From assembly GCA_036263455.1 (NCBI GenBank), contig DATAGZ010000010.1, positions 71,926-135,925 on the forward strand: a stretch of DNA of 64,000 nucleotides. Reading direction: 5' to 3'. Numbering within the stretch: the stretch's first letter is position 1; every line of letters starts with the position of its first letter. Source of the DNA: DATAGZ01 sp036263455 (lineage in GTDB: Bacteria; Pseudomonadota; Alphaproteobacteria; Dongiales; Dongiaceae). Positions 27,049-35,762 of this stretch are shown one piece after another. The notes beneath the pieces are model-generated. The model was not told the origin of the DNA and did no database searches. It saw only the letters and a list, made by a program, of their open reading frames with translations. Position numbers and translations under genes: made by a program.

Positions 27049-27339
27049 CTAGCGGCGTTTCTCGTCCGATTTTTCTCCGTGGCGGTCGAGATCGCGATAA
27101 TCCTTGAGGCGCGTAGTGCGCAGGCCGCGAACTCCATGCCGGTCGAGCGAACGCTGCCAGGAAAGAAATTCCTCCGGCGAGAGTGAATAACGCGCGCACG
27201 CTTCCTCGAGCGAGAGAATGCCGGCATGGACTGCGGCCACGATCTCGGCCTTCCGCCGGATGACCCAGCGATAGGTCCCCGGAGGAGGGAGATCTTCGAG
27301 GCGCATGCGTGTGCCGAGGAAAGAAGATGACTGACCCAT
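27049..27339 (-). CDS. sciP: CtrA inhibitor SciP (DUF1153 family)
   Basis: SciP is a small helix-turn-helix protein that binds CtrA and blocks its recruitment of RNA polymerase, limiting CtrA activity early in the cell cycle. The 96-residue product has the family core LPPPGTYRWVIRRKAEIVAAV, then SLEEACARYSLSPEEFLSWQ and RHGVRGLRTTRLKDYR. A shorter start (Met12, 27306) is possible. It lies between the fliF and flgE operons, so inhibitor, target regulator and CtrA-controlled operon are all in this window. A near-match CtrA box is found upstream. Confidence 0.9.
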   Translation of the reverse strand: MGQSSSFLGTRMRLEDLPPPGTYRWVIRRKAEIVAAVHAGILSLEEACARYSLSPEEFLSWQRSLDRHGVRGLRTTRLKDYRDLDRHGEKSDEKRR

Positions 27340-27362
27340 GGTTTAGATATAGGGGACGGGTT

Positions 27363-27377
27363 TTAAAAGGCGGCTAA
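27363..27377 (-). promoter_or_regulatory. near-consensus CtrA half-site pair upstream of sciP
   Basis: On the minus strand the sequence is TTAG, seven bases, TTAA, one mismatch from the CtrA core, starting 24 bases upstream of the sciP start at 27339. CtrA control of sciP is known in Caulobacter. One mismatch in an AT-rich gap could be chance. Confidence 0.35.
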
Positions 27378-27425
27378 GGCTGAATGCAAAATGTCTCAAG
27401 AAAGGCTCAATTTTTGGGGTACGGT

Positions 27426-28079
27426 TCAGTTGCCGATCTGCTTGATTGCGCTCAAGGGGACGCTTTGGTTGCCGAGGAAGACCATGACCTGGCCGTCTTC
27501 GATCTTGACGCCGCTCACCTGCGCGATCCCGATCACGGCAGCGTCCTGCGTAGCGCCCTTGGTATCGCTCGTCGTAACCGTGGCGGTATAAGCGCCATCG
27601 GGAAGCGGCTGGCCGTTAGTATCGGTGCCGTCCCAAACGAATTGATGTGTTCCCGCCGCAGGGCTGCACGCCCGTACCGCGACCGCGCGTCCGTTGGCGT
27701 CGCGTATGGTCACGAGGGCACTGGCCTGGTCGGTGCCCAGGCTGTAATCGAAAGCGGCCCGGCGGTTATTCAAACTGATCCCATTGCCGTCATAGGCGAC
27801 CTGTTTGCCAATTAGCGAGACGGCGCCGTAACTCGCAGTGGCCGTCTGCAATCCGATGAGCCGATCGAGGCGCTGGTTGGTTTGCAATTGTTGCTCGACA
27901 TTGGTGAAAGCCACCAGTTGCTGGGTGAATTGATTGGTGTCCAGCGGCGATAGTGGATCTTGGCTCTGCAATTGCTTGGTGAGCAGCAGGAGGAAGTCAT
28001 TATATTGCTTCGCCACATCCTTGCCGGTAGCAGCGGCGCCGGTGAAGGATGCGGGATTGGAAGTGGGAAAGATGCTCAT
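27426..28079 (-). CDS. flgD: flagellar hook-capping protein FlgD
   Basis: FlgD caps the growing hook and allows FlgE subunits to assemble. It has 217 residues. The N-terminal export and capping region contains YNDFLLLLTKQLQSQDPLSPLDTNQFTQQLVAFTNVEQQLQTN, the FlgD hallmark. The C-terminal half has the FLG_D Ig-like/Tudor region with VWDGTDTNGQPLPDGAYT. It is the last gene of the hook operon, ten bases after fliK. Confidence 0.95.
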   Translation of the reverse strand: MSIFPTSNPASFTGAAATGKDVAKQYNDFLLLLTKQLQSQDPLSPLDTNQFTQQLVAFTNVEQQLQTNQRLDRLIGLQTATASYGAVSLIGKQVAYDGNGISLNNRRAAFDYSLGTDQASALVTIRDANGRAVAVRACSPAAGTHQFVWDGTDTNGQPLPDGAYTATVTTSDTKGATQDAAVIGIAQVSGVKIEDGQVMVFLGNQSVPLSAIKQIGN

Positions 28080-28088
28080 GATCGGTTC

Positions 28089-29177
28089 CTATATTGCAAG
28101 ATCAACGATGGCATGGGCCGAAGACGATCTGGCGCGTTCTCCGAGGGCGCTTTCTTCTGCGGGGTGGTCCGGTTGCGCTCCGGCGCGAGGCATTTCGGTA
28201 AAGGGCCGGTCGGGCTGGCCGTGGGAGTTTTGCCCGAAATCGAACTGCACCGACCCGCTTTCGGCGTGAAACCCTGCGGCGTGAAGAACATCCTGGAGCG
28301 CCGCGCGATCCTGGACGAGTAGCTCCAGTGTTTGAGGCTTCTCGGCGCCGATAACGGCGGTGACGCGATGATCATGATCGATCGTCAGACGAATGCCGAC
28401 ATGGCCAAGGCTCGGCGGGTCGAGCCGCAGGGTAATGCGGTCGATTTTCGCGACCGCCGCCCGCGCGATGTGGACGCGAATCTGCTCGGGCAGCGAGGGC
28501 GGCGGCGTACGTGCGGCGTGGGTCGGCGCCGGCATATTCGGCGTGGGGGCTATGAATGTTGCGGCGGTGGGGTGGGCGATTGCTAGGCCATTACCGCTTA
28601 AAGCAGGGGTGTCGCTTGGCGGGGTCTGGGCCTGTGAAGCCTGCGGGCGGAGAGAGAAGGAAATTCTCTCCTGGTCGATAGGCGGGTCGGTCGATATCGC
28701 CGACAAGGCCGCGAATGCATCGGCGATGGACGATGCGGCGGGCGCGGCAGGTGCCGGCGGCAGGGTTTGCCCGGCCGAGGGTAGGGCTTGGTCGCCGCTA
28801 GTGCCATTGAGCGCCGGCTGAGGAATATGCGCCGCCGCGTCTGTTCCACCGCCTTGGTCGGTACGGGCGGGAGAAAAAGACTGCGCCGTGGGTGGCGTTG
28901 CGAAAGGTGTTCCGATCAACGGATCCGCGAACAAGAAATTCGGCGTTGCGGGAAGCAAGGCGGAATCGCCGTCGCGCCTTTTTTCCGGGGTGCTCTCCTT
29001 CTCCTCGCCGGGTTTGTCGATGGGCAAGGGTTCTGTACTAGCCTGTAGGGCAACCGCCGCGCCTTGAAGCGCGGCGAGCAGGTCCGCGAACTCTGGATAG
29101 AGGGGAGCTTGTCGCACGCCGGTGGCGCTGGAATTGCCGGGCGCGGCTGACAGAGCGGGAGTATCGGAAACGATCAT
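28089..29177 (-). CDS. fliK: flagellar hook-length control protein FliK
   Basis: FliK is the secreted molecular ruler that stops hook growth and switches export specificity. It has 362 residues. The first 240 are Pro/Ala-rich and poorly conserved, as usual for the ruler part. The C-terminal Flg_hook domain (about residues 255-340) reads KIDRITLRLDPPSLGHVGIRLTIDHDHRVTAVIGAEKPQTLELL and continues to the typical VQFDFG. Its start overlaps the flgL stop by four bases, placing it directly among the hook genes. Confidence 0.88.
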   Translation of the reverse strand: MIVSDTPALSAAPGNSSATGVRQAPLYPEFADLLAALQGAAVALQASTEPLPIDKPGEEKESTPEKRRDGDSALLPATPNFLFADPLIGTPFATPPTAQSFSPARTDQGGGTDAAAHIPQPALNGTSGDQALPSAGQTLPPAPAAPAASSIADAFAALSAISTDPPIDQERISFSLRPQASQAQTPPSDTPALSGNGLAIAHPTAATFIAPTPNMPAPTHAARTPPPSLPEQIRVHIARAAVAKIDRITLRLDPPSLGHVGIRLTIDHDHRVTAVIGAEKPQTLELLVQDRAALQDVLHAAGFHAESGSVQFDFGQNSHGQPDRPFTEMPRAGAQPDHPAEESALGERARSSSAHAIVDLAI

Positions 29178-31714
29178 GTCAGAAAATTCACCAGGGAGAG
29201 GCGGCCTGTACTTGCGGTTGTGCTGAACAAAGCCTGGAGCTGGATCTGAGCTGCCTGGATCTTGGTTGCGACTTCGGCGGGGTCGATGGTCTCGATGGCA
29301 TCCACGGCGCTGCGGTCGAGATTGATGCTGGTCTGATGGGATAGCGTGGTGGCGGACAACAGCGCGTCATTCGTGCTGTTGCGTACATGCAGTTGACGCA
29401 GCTCCGAGAGCGCTGAGGTGACAAGCCCTCGCGCCTGGTCGAGCAGCGCCTGATAATGCGTTGGATCTTGTCCCGCCTGTGCGCCGACCCTCAGGGCGGC
29501 GATCAGATGCTGAAACGCGGGATCGTTCGCCGTAAAGCCATGGGTGATCGTCAGCCCGTCGGCGATGGCGGTCGTGGACACGCGATCGAGGTTGGCGAGC
29601 GAGACCGAGTCCCTTGCCGCATCGTAGGTCGTGGGCGCGCCTGCGGCGGCGAGGAACGAGGAGGTAGTCGTGACGGCGGTTATATGAGCCACGCCGGCCT
29701 GCAGCGCGGTCACATCCAAACTGCCGCTTCCCGTCGTTCCTGGCGTGGCACTGACCGGGAAAGGCGGCTGCGCGGCATTGATCAAGGCGGCGATCTGAAT
29801 CGCAAGGCTATCCGCGTCGCGTTCCTGCCCGTCGGTCGTATAGGAGAGCGGCCTGCCATCGATGGTGACGGTATAGGTCAGGCCCGCTTGGCCGGCGGGG
29901 TTGGAAAAAGTCACGCGGTCGGTTTGAGGAATAATCCCCGGGGCAATGTTGGCGACAGTGTGGGTGAGGATGGGTGGTTGCGACTGAATCGCTGAATTGG
30001 TGTCGGTATAAGGCGCGAGCGCGAGAGTGAAGCCAGTCCCAGGCTGAGTCGCAGTCGCGACCAGGTCGCCGCCGCGCACTGCGGCGGTCACGCCCAGGGA
30101 AGGATTGGCATTGATCTGCTGGGCGAATTGGTCCGCGATGGTGGCGGCATCATCGAGCGCCGTGGTGGTAACCGTGAGGTTGACTGCCACCGGAGAGGTG
30201 AAGTTCACTCCATAGGTCTCGCCACCATCACCGAAAGGTCCGGGGAAGCGGATGGTATCCTGCTGGGCCGCCGGCACGATGGTGCGCTGGATGGTCGATG
30301 CCTGCGCCGTTGGCCCCAGGCTCGCCCGCGCGGTGAAAGGCTGGGGGGAAGAGATCTGTATTTTCCCCCCACCGAGGTCGCTCACCGTCAGGGTGAAAGA
30401 GGGCACATGGGCGTTGACTTGACTGAGCAGCGCATCGACCACGTCCGAGAGAGATTGTTCGCCGCCCGTGGTGCGATAGGAAAAAGTCTCGGGCGTAGGG
30501 TTGGCGGGTTCGCTCAGGGTCAGCTGATACTCCTGTCCGATCGTCCCCTCGAGAGGCGGCAAGATAAATTGCGTGCGCTGCTGCGGGCCAACCGGAACGT
30601 TGGACTGTACCGTCGCGGCGGTACTGGGGACCGGACTCGTTCCGCCGATTGCGAGCGTGAATCCCGTGCCAGGACTGGCTGTCAGTGTGAAGCCTTGCGC
30701 ATCGATATCGCCTATGGTGACCGCGCCGCCCAAGGCCGTGTTTAACGCGGTCGCGCCTGCCAGTGCGACTTCCTGGGCGGAGCGCGGGCCGGTCAGGGTC
30801 ACGGTGCTGGCATTGACAGTGAAGGTCTCGCTCTGGCCGAAACCGAGAGGGTTGGTGGTGATGCGCACCTGCTGCGAGAGCGTGCCGGGCGCAAGCTGCT
30901 GAAGCTCTATCGGCGCCACAAGCAGGCCCGGCGCGGATATGGGCGGCAAGCTCGTCAAATCGACGACGGGAGCGGTCTCCGTTCCGATCCCACCGAACAG
31001 GAACTTCCCATTGAGCGTCTCGTTGAGCAAGGACTGGACCTGGCGCAGGGATGCGTGAAGTTGGTCGGATATGCCGGATTTCTGCGCCGCTTGAGTCACT
31101 TGGATCGTGAGGTCGTTGGCGGTGCCGCCGGCGACGTTCGCGGCCCGCGCGGTGATTTGGCTGGATTGCCCGGCGATGCGGCCGGTCAGGATCAGTTGTC
31201 CGCTCAGCAATTGCGCGGTCACGGTGATATTGGCGCGATTGATCTGTTGGGCGAGGTTGCCGGCAATCTCGTCCAGCGTCCGCTCGGTGCCATTGGTCCG
31301 GTAGGAGAAGGTTTGCCCGTTGACGGTCACGCTATACGTATCGCCGGTATCGCCCGGATCGCCGGCGAAGGTGAGGGTGTGTCGCTCGAATTGCGGCGCC
31401 TGGGCGAGGGGCGAGGTGAAATTGGCGATGGCATCGCTGGCGATCTTTTCCAGATGGGTGAAGATCCGATCGTAGCTTTTGACTTCCGTGCCGAGGCTCG
31501 CGATGGTCTGCAGGTAGCTCGAGCGGGTTGCATCATCGGCGCGGCTCTCCAGCAATCGCTTGGCGTCCAGACCATAGAAGGACAGATCCTGCGACTTTCT
31601 TTGCGTGGCAAGCTGGTTCTGCAATTGGGCGAGCTGTTGTTGCAATGTCCGGAATCCGCTGACGTTCGCGGAATAGGTGGCATAGGAGCTGAATGAAAAA
31701 GGCGTTATGGTCAT
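29174..31714 (-). CDS. flgL: enlarged flagellar hook-filament junction protein FlgL with five internal modules
   Basis: FlgL (HAP3) joins the hook-associated zone to the filament. Normal FlgL proteins have roughly 300-400 residues; this one has 846. The flagellin-like helical ends are present: N-terminal 1-100 (FRTLQQQLAQLQNQLATQRKSQDLSFYGLD) and C-terminal 735-830 (SINLDRSAVDAIETIDPAEVATKIQAAQIQLQALF). Between them lie five divergent modules at about 110-195, 280-358, 379-466, 484-570 and 596-685, each with a Y-x-V/L-x-V beta strand, a helix resembling IAxxLAxQINA and a T-x-PGTGFT strand. The same module occurs in FlgE and FlgK. A segment resembling the usual central FlgL part (LLNETLNGKFLFGG) sits at 229-242 between the first two modules. 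It starts within the flgK stop (ATGA). Confidence 0.85.
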   Translation of the reverse strand: MTITPFSFSSYATYSANVSGFRTLQQQLAQLQNQLATQRKSQDLSFYGLDAKRLLESRADDATRSSYLQTIASLGTEVKSYDRIFTHLEKIASDAIANFTSPLAQAPQFERHTLTFAGDPGDTGDTYSVTVNGQTFSYRTNGTERTLDEIAGNLAQQINRANITVTAQLLSGQLILTGRIAGQSSQITARAANVAGGTANDLTIQVTQAAQKSGISDQLHASLRQVQSLLNETLNGKFLFGGIGTETAPVVDLTSLPPISAPGLLVAPIELQQLAPGTLSQQVRITTNPLGFGQSETFTVNASTVTLTGPRSAQEVALAGATALNTALGGAVTIGDIDAQGFTLTASPGTGFTLAIGGTSPVPSTAATVQSNVPVGPQQRTQFILPPLEGTIGQEYQLTLSEPANPTPETFSYRTTGGEQSLSDVVDALLSQVNAHVPSFTLTVSDLGGGKIQISSPQPFTARASLGPTAQASTIQRTIVPAAQQDTIRFPGPFGDGGETYGVNFTSPVAVNLTVTTTALDDAATIADQFAQQINANPSLGVTAAVRGGDLVATATQPGTGFTLALAPYTDTNSAIQSQPPILTHTVANIAPGIIPQTDRVTFSNPAGQAGLTYTVTIDGRPLSYTTDGQERDADSLAIQIAALINAAQPPFPVSATPGTTGSGSLDVTALQAGVAHITAVTTTSSFLAAAGAPTTYDAARDSVSLANLDRVSTTAIADGLTITHGFTANDPAFQHLIAALRVGAQAGQDPTHYQALLDQARGLVTSALSELRQLHVRNSTNDALLSATTLSHQTSINLDRSAVDAIETIDPAEVATKIQAAQIQLQALFSTTASTGRLSLVNFLT

Positions 31715-33390
31715 CGCGCGACCGCATCTTGTAGGGCGTCGTAGAGGTCTTGCACGACCGTCAGGATCCGGGCGCTGGCGGCATATGCATTTTGCAGGAC
31801 CTGGAGGTTGGCGACCTCGGAATCGAGATCGACGCCGACCGCGCTCTGATAGCGCTGCTCGCTCAGCGTTTGGGCCTGCTGAATGGAATCCGCCTTGTCC
31901 TTGACCTGCTTGGCTTGGCTCGCCTGAATCGTCAGGATTGCGGTGACGATATCGGTGCCATTGGCCGCGCTCAACGTGACGCCGCCTGCCGAGAATCCGG
32001 TGTGCGCCTGAGTGAGAGCATGGGCGACCGGCTGGGCAGCGGCGGATTTCAATGCAACTGTGCCGGCGAGCAGATTCAGACTGAGATCGAAGGTGAAACG
32101 ATCGCTCCCGATGAAGAAGCCCTGCGCAAGCTCCGGTACCTTGTCATTGATCCGGACCGCCGCCGTGAAAGCCTGTCCAGGTTGCGCGCCGGCAAGGCGC
32201 AGGCCCGCCGGGCCCGGGATAGCGGTCACACCCGAAGCGGGATCGGCGTTAACCAGCGCGCTCAAACCCTGGGCAATCGCATCGAGGGCATTGTTCTGCG
32301 CCGAAGCGGTGAAGCGATAGCTCCGCCCGTTCACGGATAGGGTGAATACATCGCCGGGTTGCGCGGTGCCGCTCAGCGATAGGCTTGTCTGTTGCGACGT
32401 TCCCACGCCGGCTTCTATCGTCGTCGTCAAACTTCCGTTTACACGCGAAGTGAGCGGCGCCTGGTCGTAGGCCTGCGTGACGCCACTCCGCTGCGAAAGA
32501 TAGGAGACCAGGCCATCGAGCTGATCGCGCAGCTTGGCCAATTGTCCGTGAAGCGGATCCGTGCTGGGTGCCTGAACGTCAAGCAAGCCGCGAAGCGTCC
32601 CGTTGCGGATAAGAGGCGAGACATCGCTGCCATCATCGGCGCGTATGATGTTGGTTCCATCATAGGCCAATGGCAGGGCTGTGCCGTCAAAGAGGGTGAG
32701 ACCGGCCGGAGTGATGAGGCTCAACGAGCCGTCGCTATGGGTGAGCGGCTTGACATCGATCAGTTCGGAAAGATGACGCACGAGCTTGTCCCGCTGATCC
32801 GCGAGATCGGCCTGGGCAGCGCTCTGTGGCGCCGCCTGGCGGATCTGCTGATTGATATCGAAAAATTGCGCGAGCGTATCGTTGACATCCTGCACGGCCG
32901 ATTTGGTGGCGGAAGCCGCATCGGCGGCGAGACGATCCACGCCCTTGGCGAGGCGATGGATCTCCTCGGCGAGATCGTGCCCGCTCGTGATCACGCCATG
33001 CTGGGCGATCGCGTTCGCGGGGTCGGCCTGCCAGGCCTGCACCGCGGCCTGGAAGGCGCCATAGGTCTGCGCCAGGCCGGCATTGTCGCCATTAGTGCCC
33101 AGGAGGTCCTGGAGGCGGCCGACATATTCTGCCTCCGTCTGGCTGCTGCCCTGCTGTCCCAGGAGTTCCTGGAGATGCTCGAACAGACTGGTGTTGCCTG
33201 CGCGGCCATAGCCGCCGATAGCCACGCCCCCCACCTGGTCCTGGCCGAGCGTCAGCGAGACCGCCGATACGCTCTTGCGGGCATAATCGGGATTCTGGGC
33301 ATTCGCGATATTGGCCGAGGTCACCTGCAGCGCCGCTTGGGTGACGCGCAACGAAGATAAGGCAGCGTTGAGTGCGGCGGTTAGAGACAT
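31711..33390 (-). CDS. flgK: flagellar hook-associated protein FlgK
   Basis: FlgK (HAP1) caps the hook and joins it to FlgL. It has 559 residues. The N-terminus SLTAALNAALSSLRVTQAALQVTSANIANAQNPDYARK carries the conserved flagellar rod/hook helix motif, followed by the long helical part with GLAQTYGAFQAAVQAWQADPAN. The C-terminus (DLDSEVANLQVLQNAYAASARILTVVQDLYDAL) is the standard hook-type end. Residues 332-413 form one module of the type repeated in FlgE and FlgL (SVNGRSYRF, then AIAQGLSALVNADPASGVTA). It begins two bases after the flgE stop. Confidence 0.93.
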   Translation of the reverse strand: MSLTAALNAALSSLRVTQAALQVTSANIANAQNPDYARKSVSAVSLTLGQDQVGGVAIGGYGRAGNTSLFEHLQELLGQQGSSQTEAEYVGRLQDLLGTNGDNAGLAQTYGAFQAAVQAWQADPANAIAQHGVITSGHDLAEEIHRLAKGVDRLAADAASATKSAVQDVNDTLAQFFDINQQIRQAAPQSAAQADLADQRDKLVRHLSELIDVKPLTHSDGSLSLITPAGLTLFDGTALPLAYDGTNIIRADDGSDVSPLIRNGTLRGLLDVQAPSTDPLHGQLAKLRDQLDGLVSYLSQRSGVTQAYDQAPLTSRVNGSLTTTIEAGVGTSQQTSLSLSGTAQPGDVFTLSVNGRSYRFTASAQNNALDAIAQGLSALVNADPASGVTAIPGPAGLRLAGAQPGQAFTAAVRINDKVPELAQGFFIGSDRFTFDLSLNLLAGTVALKSAAAQPVAHALTQAHTGFSAGGVTLSAANGTDIVTAILTIQASQAKQVKDKADSIQQAQTLSEQRYQSAVGVDLDSEVANLQVLQNAYAASARILTVVQDLYDALQDAVAR

Positions 33391-33392
33391 GC

Positions 33393-35657
33393 TTATTGCC
33401 TAATTTGCAGAATGTCGCTCAGCATCTGGTCTGCCGTCGTGATGACCCGGGTATTGGCGGTATAGGCGCGTTGGGTCACGATCATCTTCGTGAATTCCTC
33501 GGCGATATCGACGTTGGATCCCTCGATGGCGCTGGCGCTCAGCGTGCCTGCGCCATTCGCTCCCGGGTCAGACAGCCGCGAGGCCCCGCTGTCGAACGTC
33601 TCGGTAAAGGCCTGGGAATCCTCGCGCTGCAGGGCATTGGGGTCATAGAACTGCGCCAGCGGGACCCTGAAAAATACTCGCGAGCGGCCATTATCATAAT
33701 TGAGCACGACATCACCATTGTTGCGAATGTTCAAGTCGCGGAAATTTCCCTGAGGCAATCCATCCTGGGTGAGGGCGGTCGCGTCGATATCGGTGCCAGC
33801 GAATTGAGTCACGCCATCCGCCTGCTGGAAATGTCCGAGATCGAGCGAGACATTCTGCAGCCCTGCGCCAAAATCCAAGGTGAAGTTGACGGTGGCCGCC
33901 TGGCCTGCGGTCTGAGCCAGGGGAATGACCGCGTTGCCCGCCAGGTTGAATTGGTTGCTGATCTGAACGATCTTGCCGGCGGTGGCGGCAGAGGTCCCAA
34001 AGCGCACGTCGATGAAGCCAGGGGCGGAGCCGTTAGCCGCCGCCGCCGATCCCGAGAAAGGCGTGCCCGGCGTGCTTGAGGTGAGGTTGAGCGCATTTCC
34101 CGCGGCGCTCGCTGTCACGCCCAGGCCTGGATTGGCATTGATCTGCGTGGCGAAGCGGTTGGCCAAATCGCTGAGGGAGGTTTCAGTCCCGTCGGCGACG
34201 TAAGCGATGCTCTGGGTGCCCACCGTGATCGTATAGACATCGCCGATCTCGCCCGGACCGGTCGTGCCACCCAGGGTGACGCTGTCCACTTGAGCTACCG
34301 CAGGCACATTGCTGGTATTCACATTGACTTGGGCGGGTGCCGAACTGGTGCTGGTGACCGCGCCCGCTTGCGTGCCGGCGACAGTTCCGGTGAAGGCGCC
34401 GAAGGCGGCATTGGCCTGAATGCGCAGAATTGCCGTGTTGACCGGATCGGCATAGGCCGTGACGTTTCCGGCAAGGCCGGGATCGCCATTGATCGCCGCG
34501 GCAAGCGCGCTGGTCGCTTGCGCCGCCGAGAGCGGGCCGGCGACCGAGACGGTGTTCGCGCCGATCGTATAGGTCAGGGTGTCCGCATTGGTCGCGAGCG
34601 CAGGAAGGGTCAAGCTGTCGAGCTGGCCAGTTCCCGTGCCGCCCAGGCTTGCCGCGAACGACGTACCCGGAATGTCGGAGGCGATATCGAACTGGCTTCC
34701 ATTGATATTGCTCGCCGTGACCGCCGCAGCGAGCGCGGGATTGCCATTGATGGCCGCCAAAAGCGCCGAAGCCGCCTGAGGACCGCTGTAACCGGTATTC
34801 GGCGCGGTCACCGAAATCGAATTGCCGCCGATGGTAAAACTCAGGCTGCGCCCGGGCGGGAGCCAGGCGGGAAGGGTGGCGCGGTCGACCTGCGCCACCG
34901 CTGCGACATTGGGCGTCACGTTCGCATAGGCCGCGGTCTGATCGTTGACGCCGATATTGGTGCCCGCGACCGGGCTGAGGGTAGAATCAGGCGCCTGAAT
35001 GTCGAGCTTCCAGATATTGTCGGCGCGCTTGGCCCAGACCAGCTTGACGGTATGCGGATTGCCCAGCGAGTCATAGACCTGGATATTGCTGGGTCCGAGC
35101 GGCGGCGTGGGATTGACCTTCGAACTCGCCGGGAGATTTCCGGCAAACGTGATGGAGCTAGTGGCCGTCGGTTGGTCGATGAGCTGTGTGACCTTCAGTG
35201 GGGACAGGCTGGCCGTATCCGGGAGGCCGGTCGTGGCGTCGACCCGCCAGCCATCGAGATAATAGTTTCCGCTATTGACCAGATAGCCGCTGCGGTTGAG
35301 GGTGAAATCGCCGGCGCGGGTATAATAGGGCAGTGAAGTAAAAGAGGTTCCCTGGGCAGTTTCTTGCACGGGCTTGCGCACGACGAAAAAACCATTTCCG
35401 CTGATCGCAGCGTTGGAGGCTTCCTGGGTCTGGGTGATATTGCCCTGGACATTATTGGCGTACGTCGGTGCGGCGAGCACGCCGCCGGGCTGATAAATAC
35501 TCGACGTCGCGACCGTGAGCAGGTTTTCGAAGCGGGTGCCGACCTTTTTATAACCGGTCGTCTGGGAATTGGCGATATTGTCGGAAATATCGCCGATCGC
35601 CTGCGACTGCGCGTTGATCCCGCTGACGGCGGTAAACAGGGCGCCAAGAACGGACAT
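33393..35657 (-). CDS. flgE: flagellar hook protein FlgE with three internal modules
   Basis: FlgE builds the universal joint of the flagellum. It has 754 residues, longer than most hook proteins. The N-terminal motif MSVLGALFTAVSGINAQSQAIGDISDNIANSQTTGYK and the C-terminal EGSNVDIAEEFTKMIVTQRAYTANTRVITTADQMLSDIL are diagnostic. The D1/D2 parts include SNIQVYDSLGNPHTVKL. Inserted in the middle are three related modules at about 255-341, 344-431 and 455-540. The start at 35657 follows AGAGAGGATTCC; the frame is open further upstream but without family resemblance. It leads flgE-flgK-flgL-fliK-flgD and has a sigma-54 promoter immediately upstream. Confidence 0.95.
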   Translation of the reverse strand: MSVLGALFTAVSGINAQSQAIGDISDNIANSQTTGYKKVGTRFENLLTVATSSIYQPGGVLAAPTYANNVQGNITQTQEASNAAISGNGFFVVRKPVQETAQGTSFTSLPYYTRAGDFTLNRSGYLVNSGNYYLDGWRVDATTGLPDTASLSPLKVTQLIDQPTATSSITFAGNLPASSKVNPTPPLGPSNIQVYDSLGNPHTVKLVWAKRADNIWKLDIQAPDSTLSPVAGTNIGVNDQTAAYANVTPNVAAVAQVDRATLPAWLPPGRSLSFTIGGNSISVTAPNTGYSGPQAASALLAAINGNPALAAAVTASNINGSQFDIASDIPGTSFAASLGGTGTGQLDSLTLPALATNADTLTYTIGANTVSVAGPLSAAQATSALAAAINGDPGLAGNVTAYADPVNTAILRIQANAAFGAFTGTVAGTQAGAVTSTSSAPAQVNVNTSNVPAVAQVDSVTLGGTTGPGEIGDVYTITVGTQSIAYVADGTETSLSDLANRFATQINANPGLGVTASAAGNALNLTSSTPGTPFSGSAAAANGSAPGFIDVRFGTSAATAGKIVQISNQFNLAGNAVIPLAQTAGQAATVNFTLDFGAGLQNVSLDLGHFQQADGVTQFAGTDIDATALTQDGLPQGNFRDLNIRNNGDVVLNYDNGRSRVFFRVPLAQFYDPNALQREDSQAFTETFDSGASRLSDPGANGAGTLSASAIEGSNVDIAEEFTKMIVTQRAYTANTRVITTADQMLSDILQIRQ

Positions 35658-35688
35658 GGAATCCTCTCTGATGGTTCTACCCATGCCA

Positions 35689-35704
35689 TGCAACGCGCGC
35701 GCCA
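35689..35704 (-). promoter_or_regulatory. sigma-54 promoter of the flgE operon
   Basis: On the minus strand TGGCGCGCGCGTTGCA matches the sigma-54 consensus TGGC-N7-TTGCA exactly at the -24 GG and -12 GC elements. It lies about 32 bases upstream of the flgE start, leaving a short leader. The sigma-54 activator FlbD is encoded in the same cluster, and hook genes are sigma-54/FlbD targets in Caulobacter. Confidence 0.75.
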
Positions 35705-35762
35705 TTTCGATCAAACATTTGTTAATCACGTTTTTCTAGTGTCGGTTGCGAAAGGGGAAGGC

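Noticed and set aside
27036..27050. Hairpin AGGCA/TGCCT between sciP and fliF
   Set aside because: Only five base pairs with no downstream T run on the relevant strand; too weak to call a terminator.
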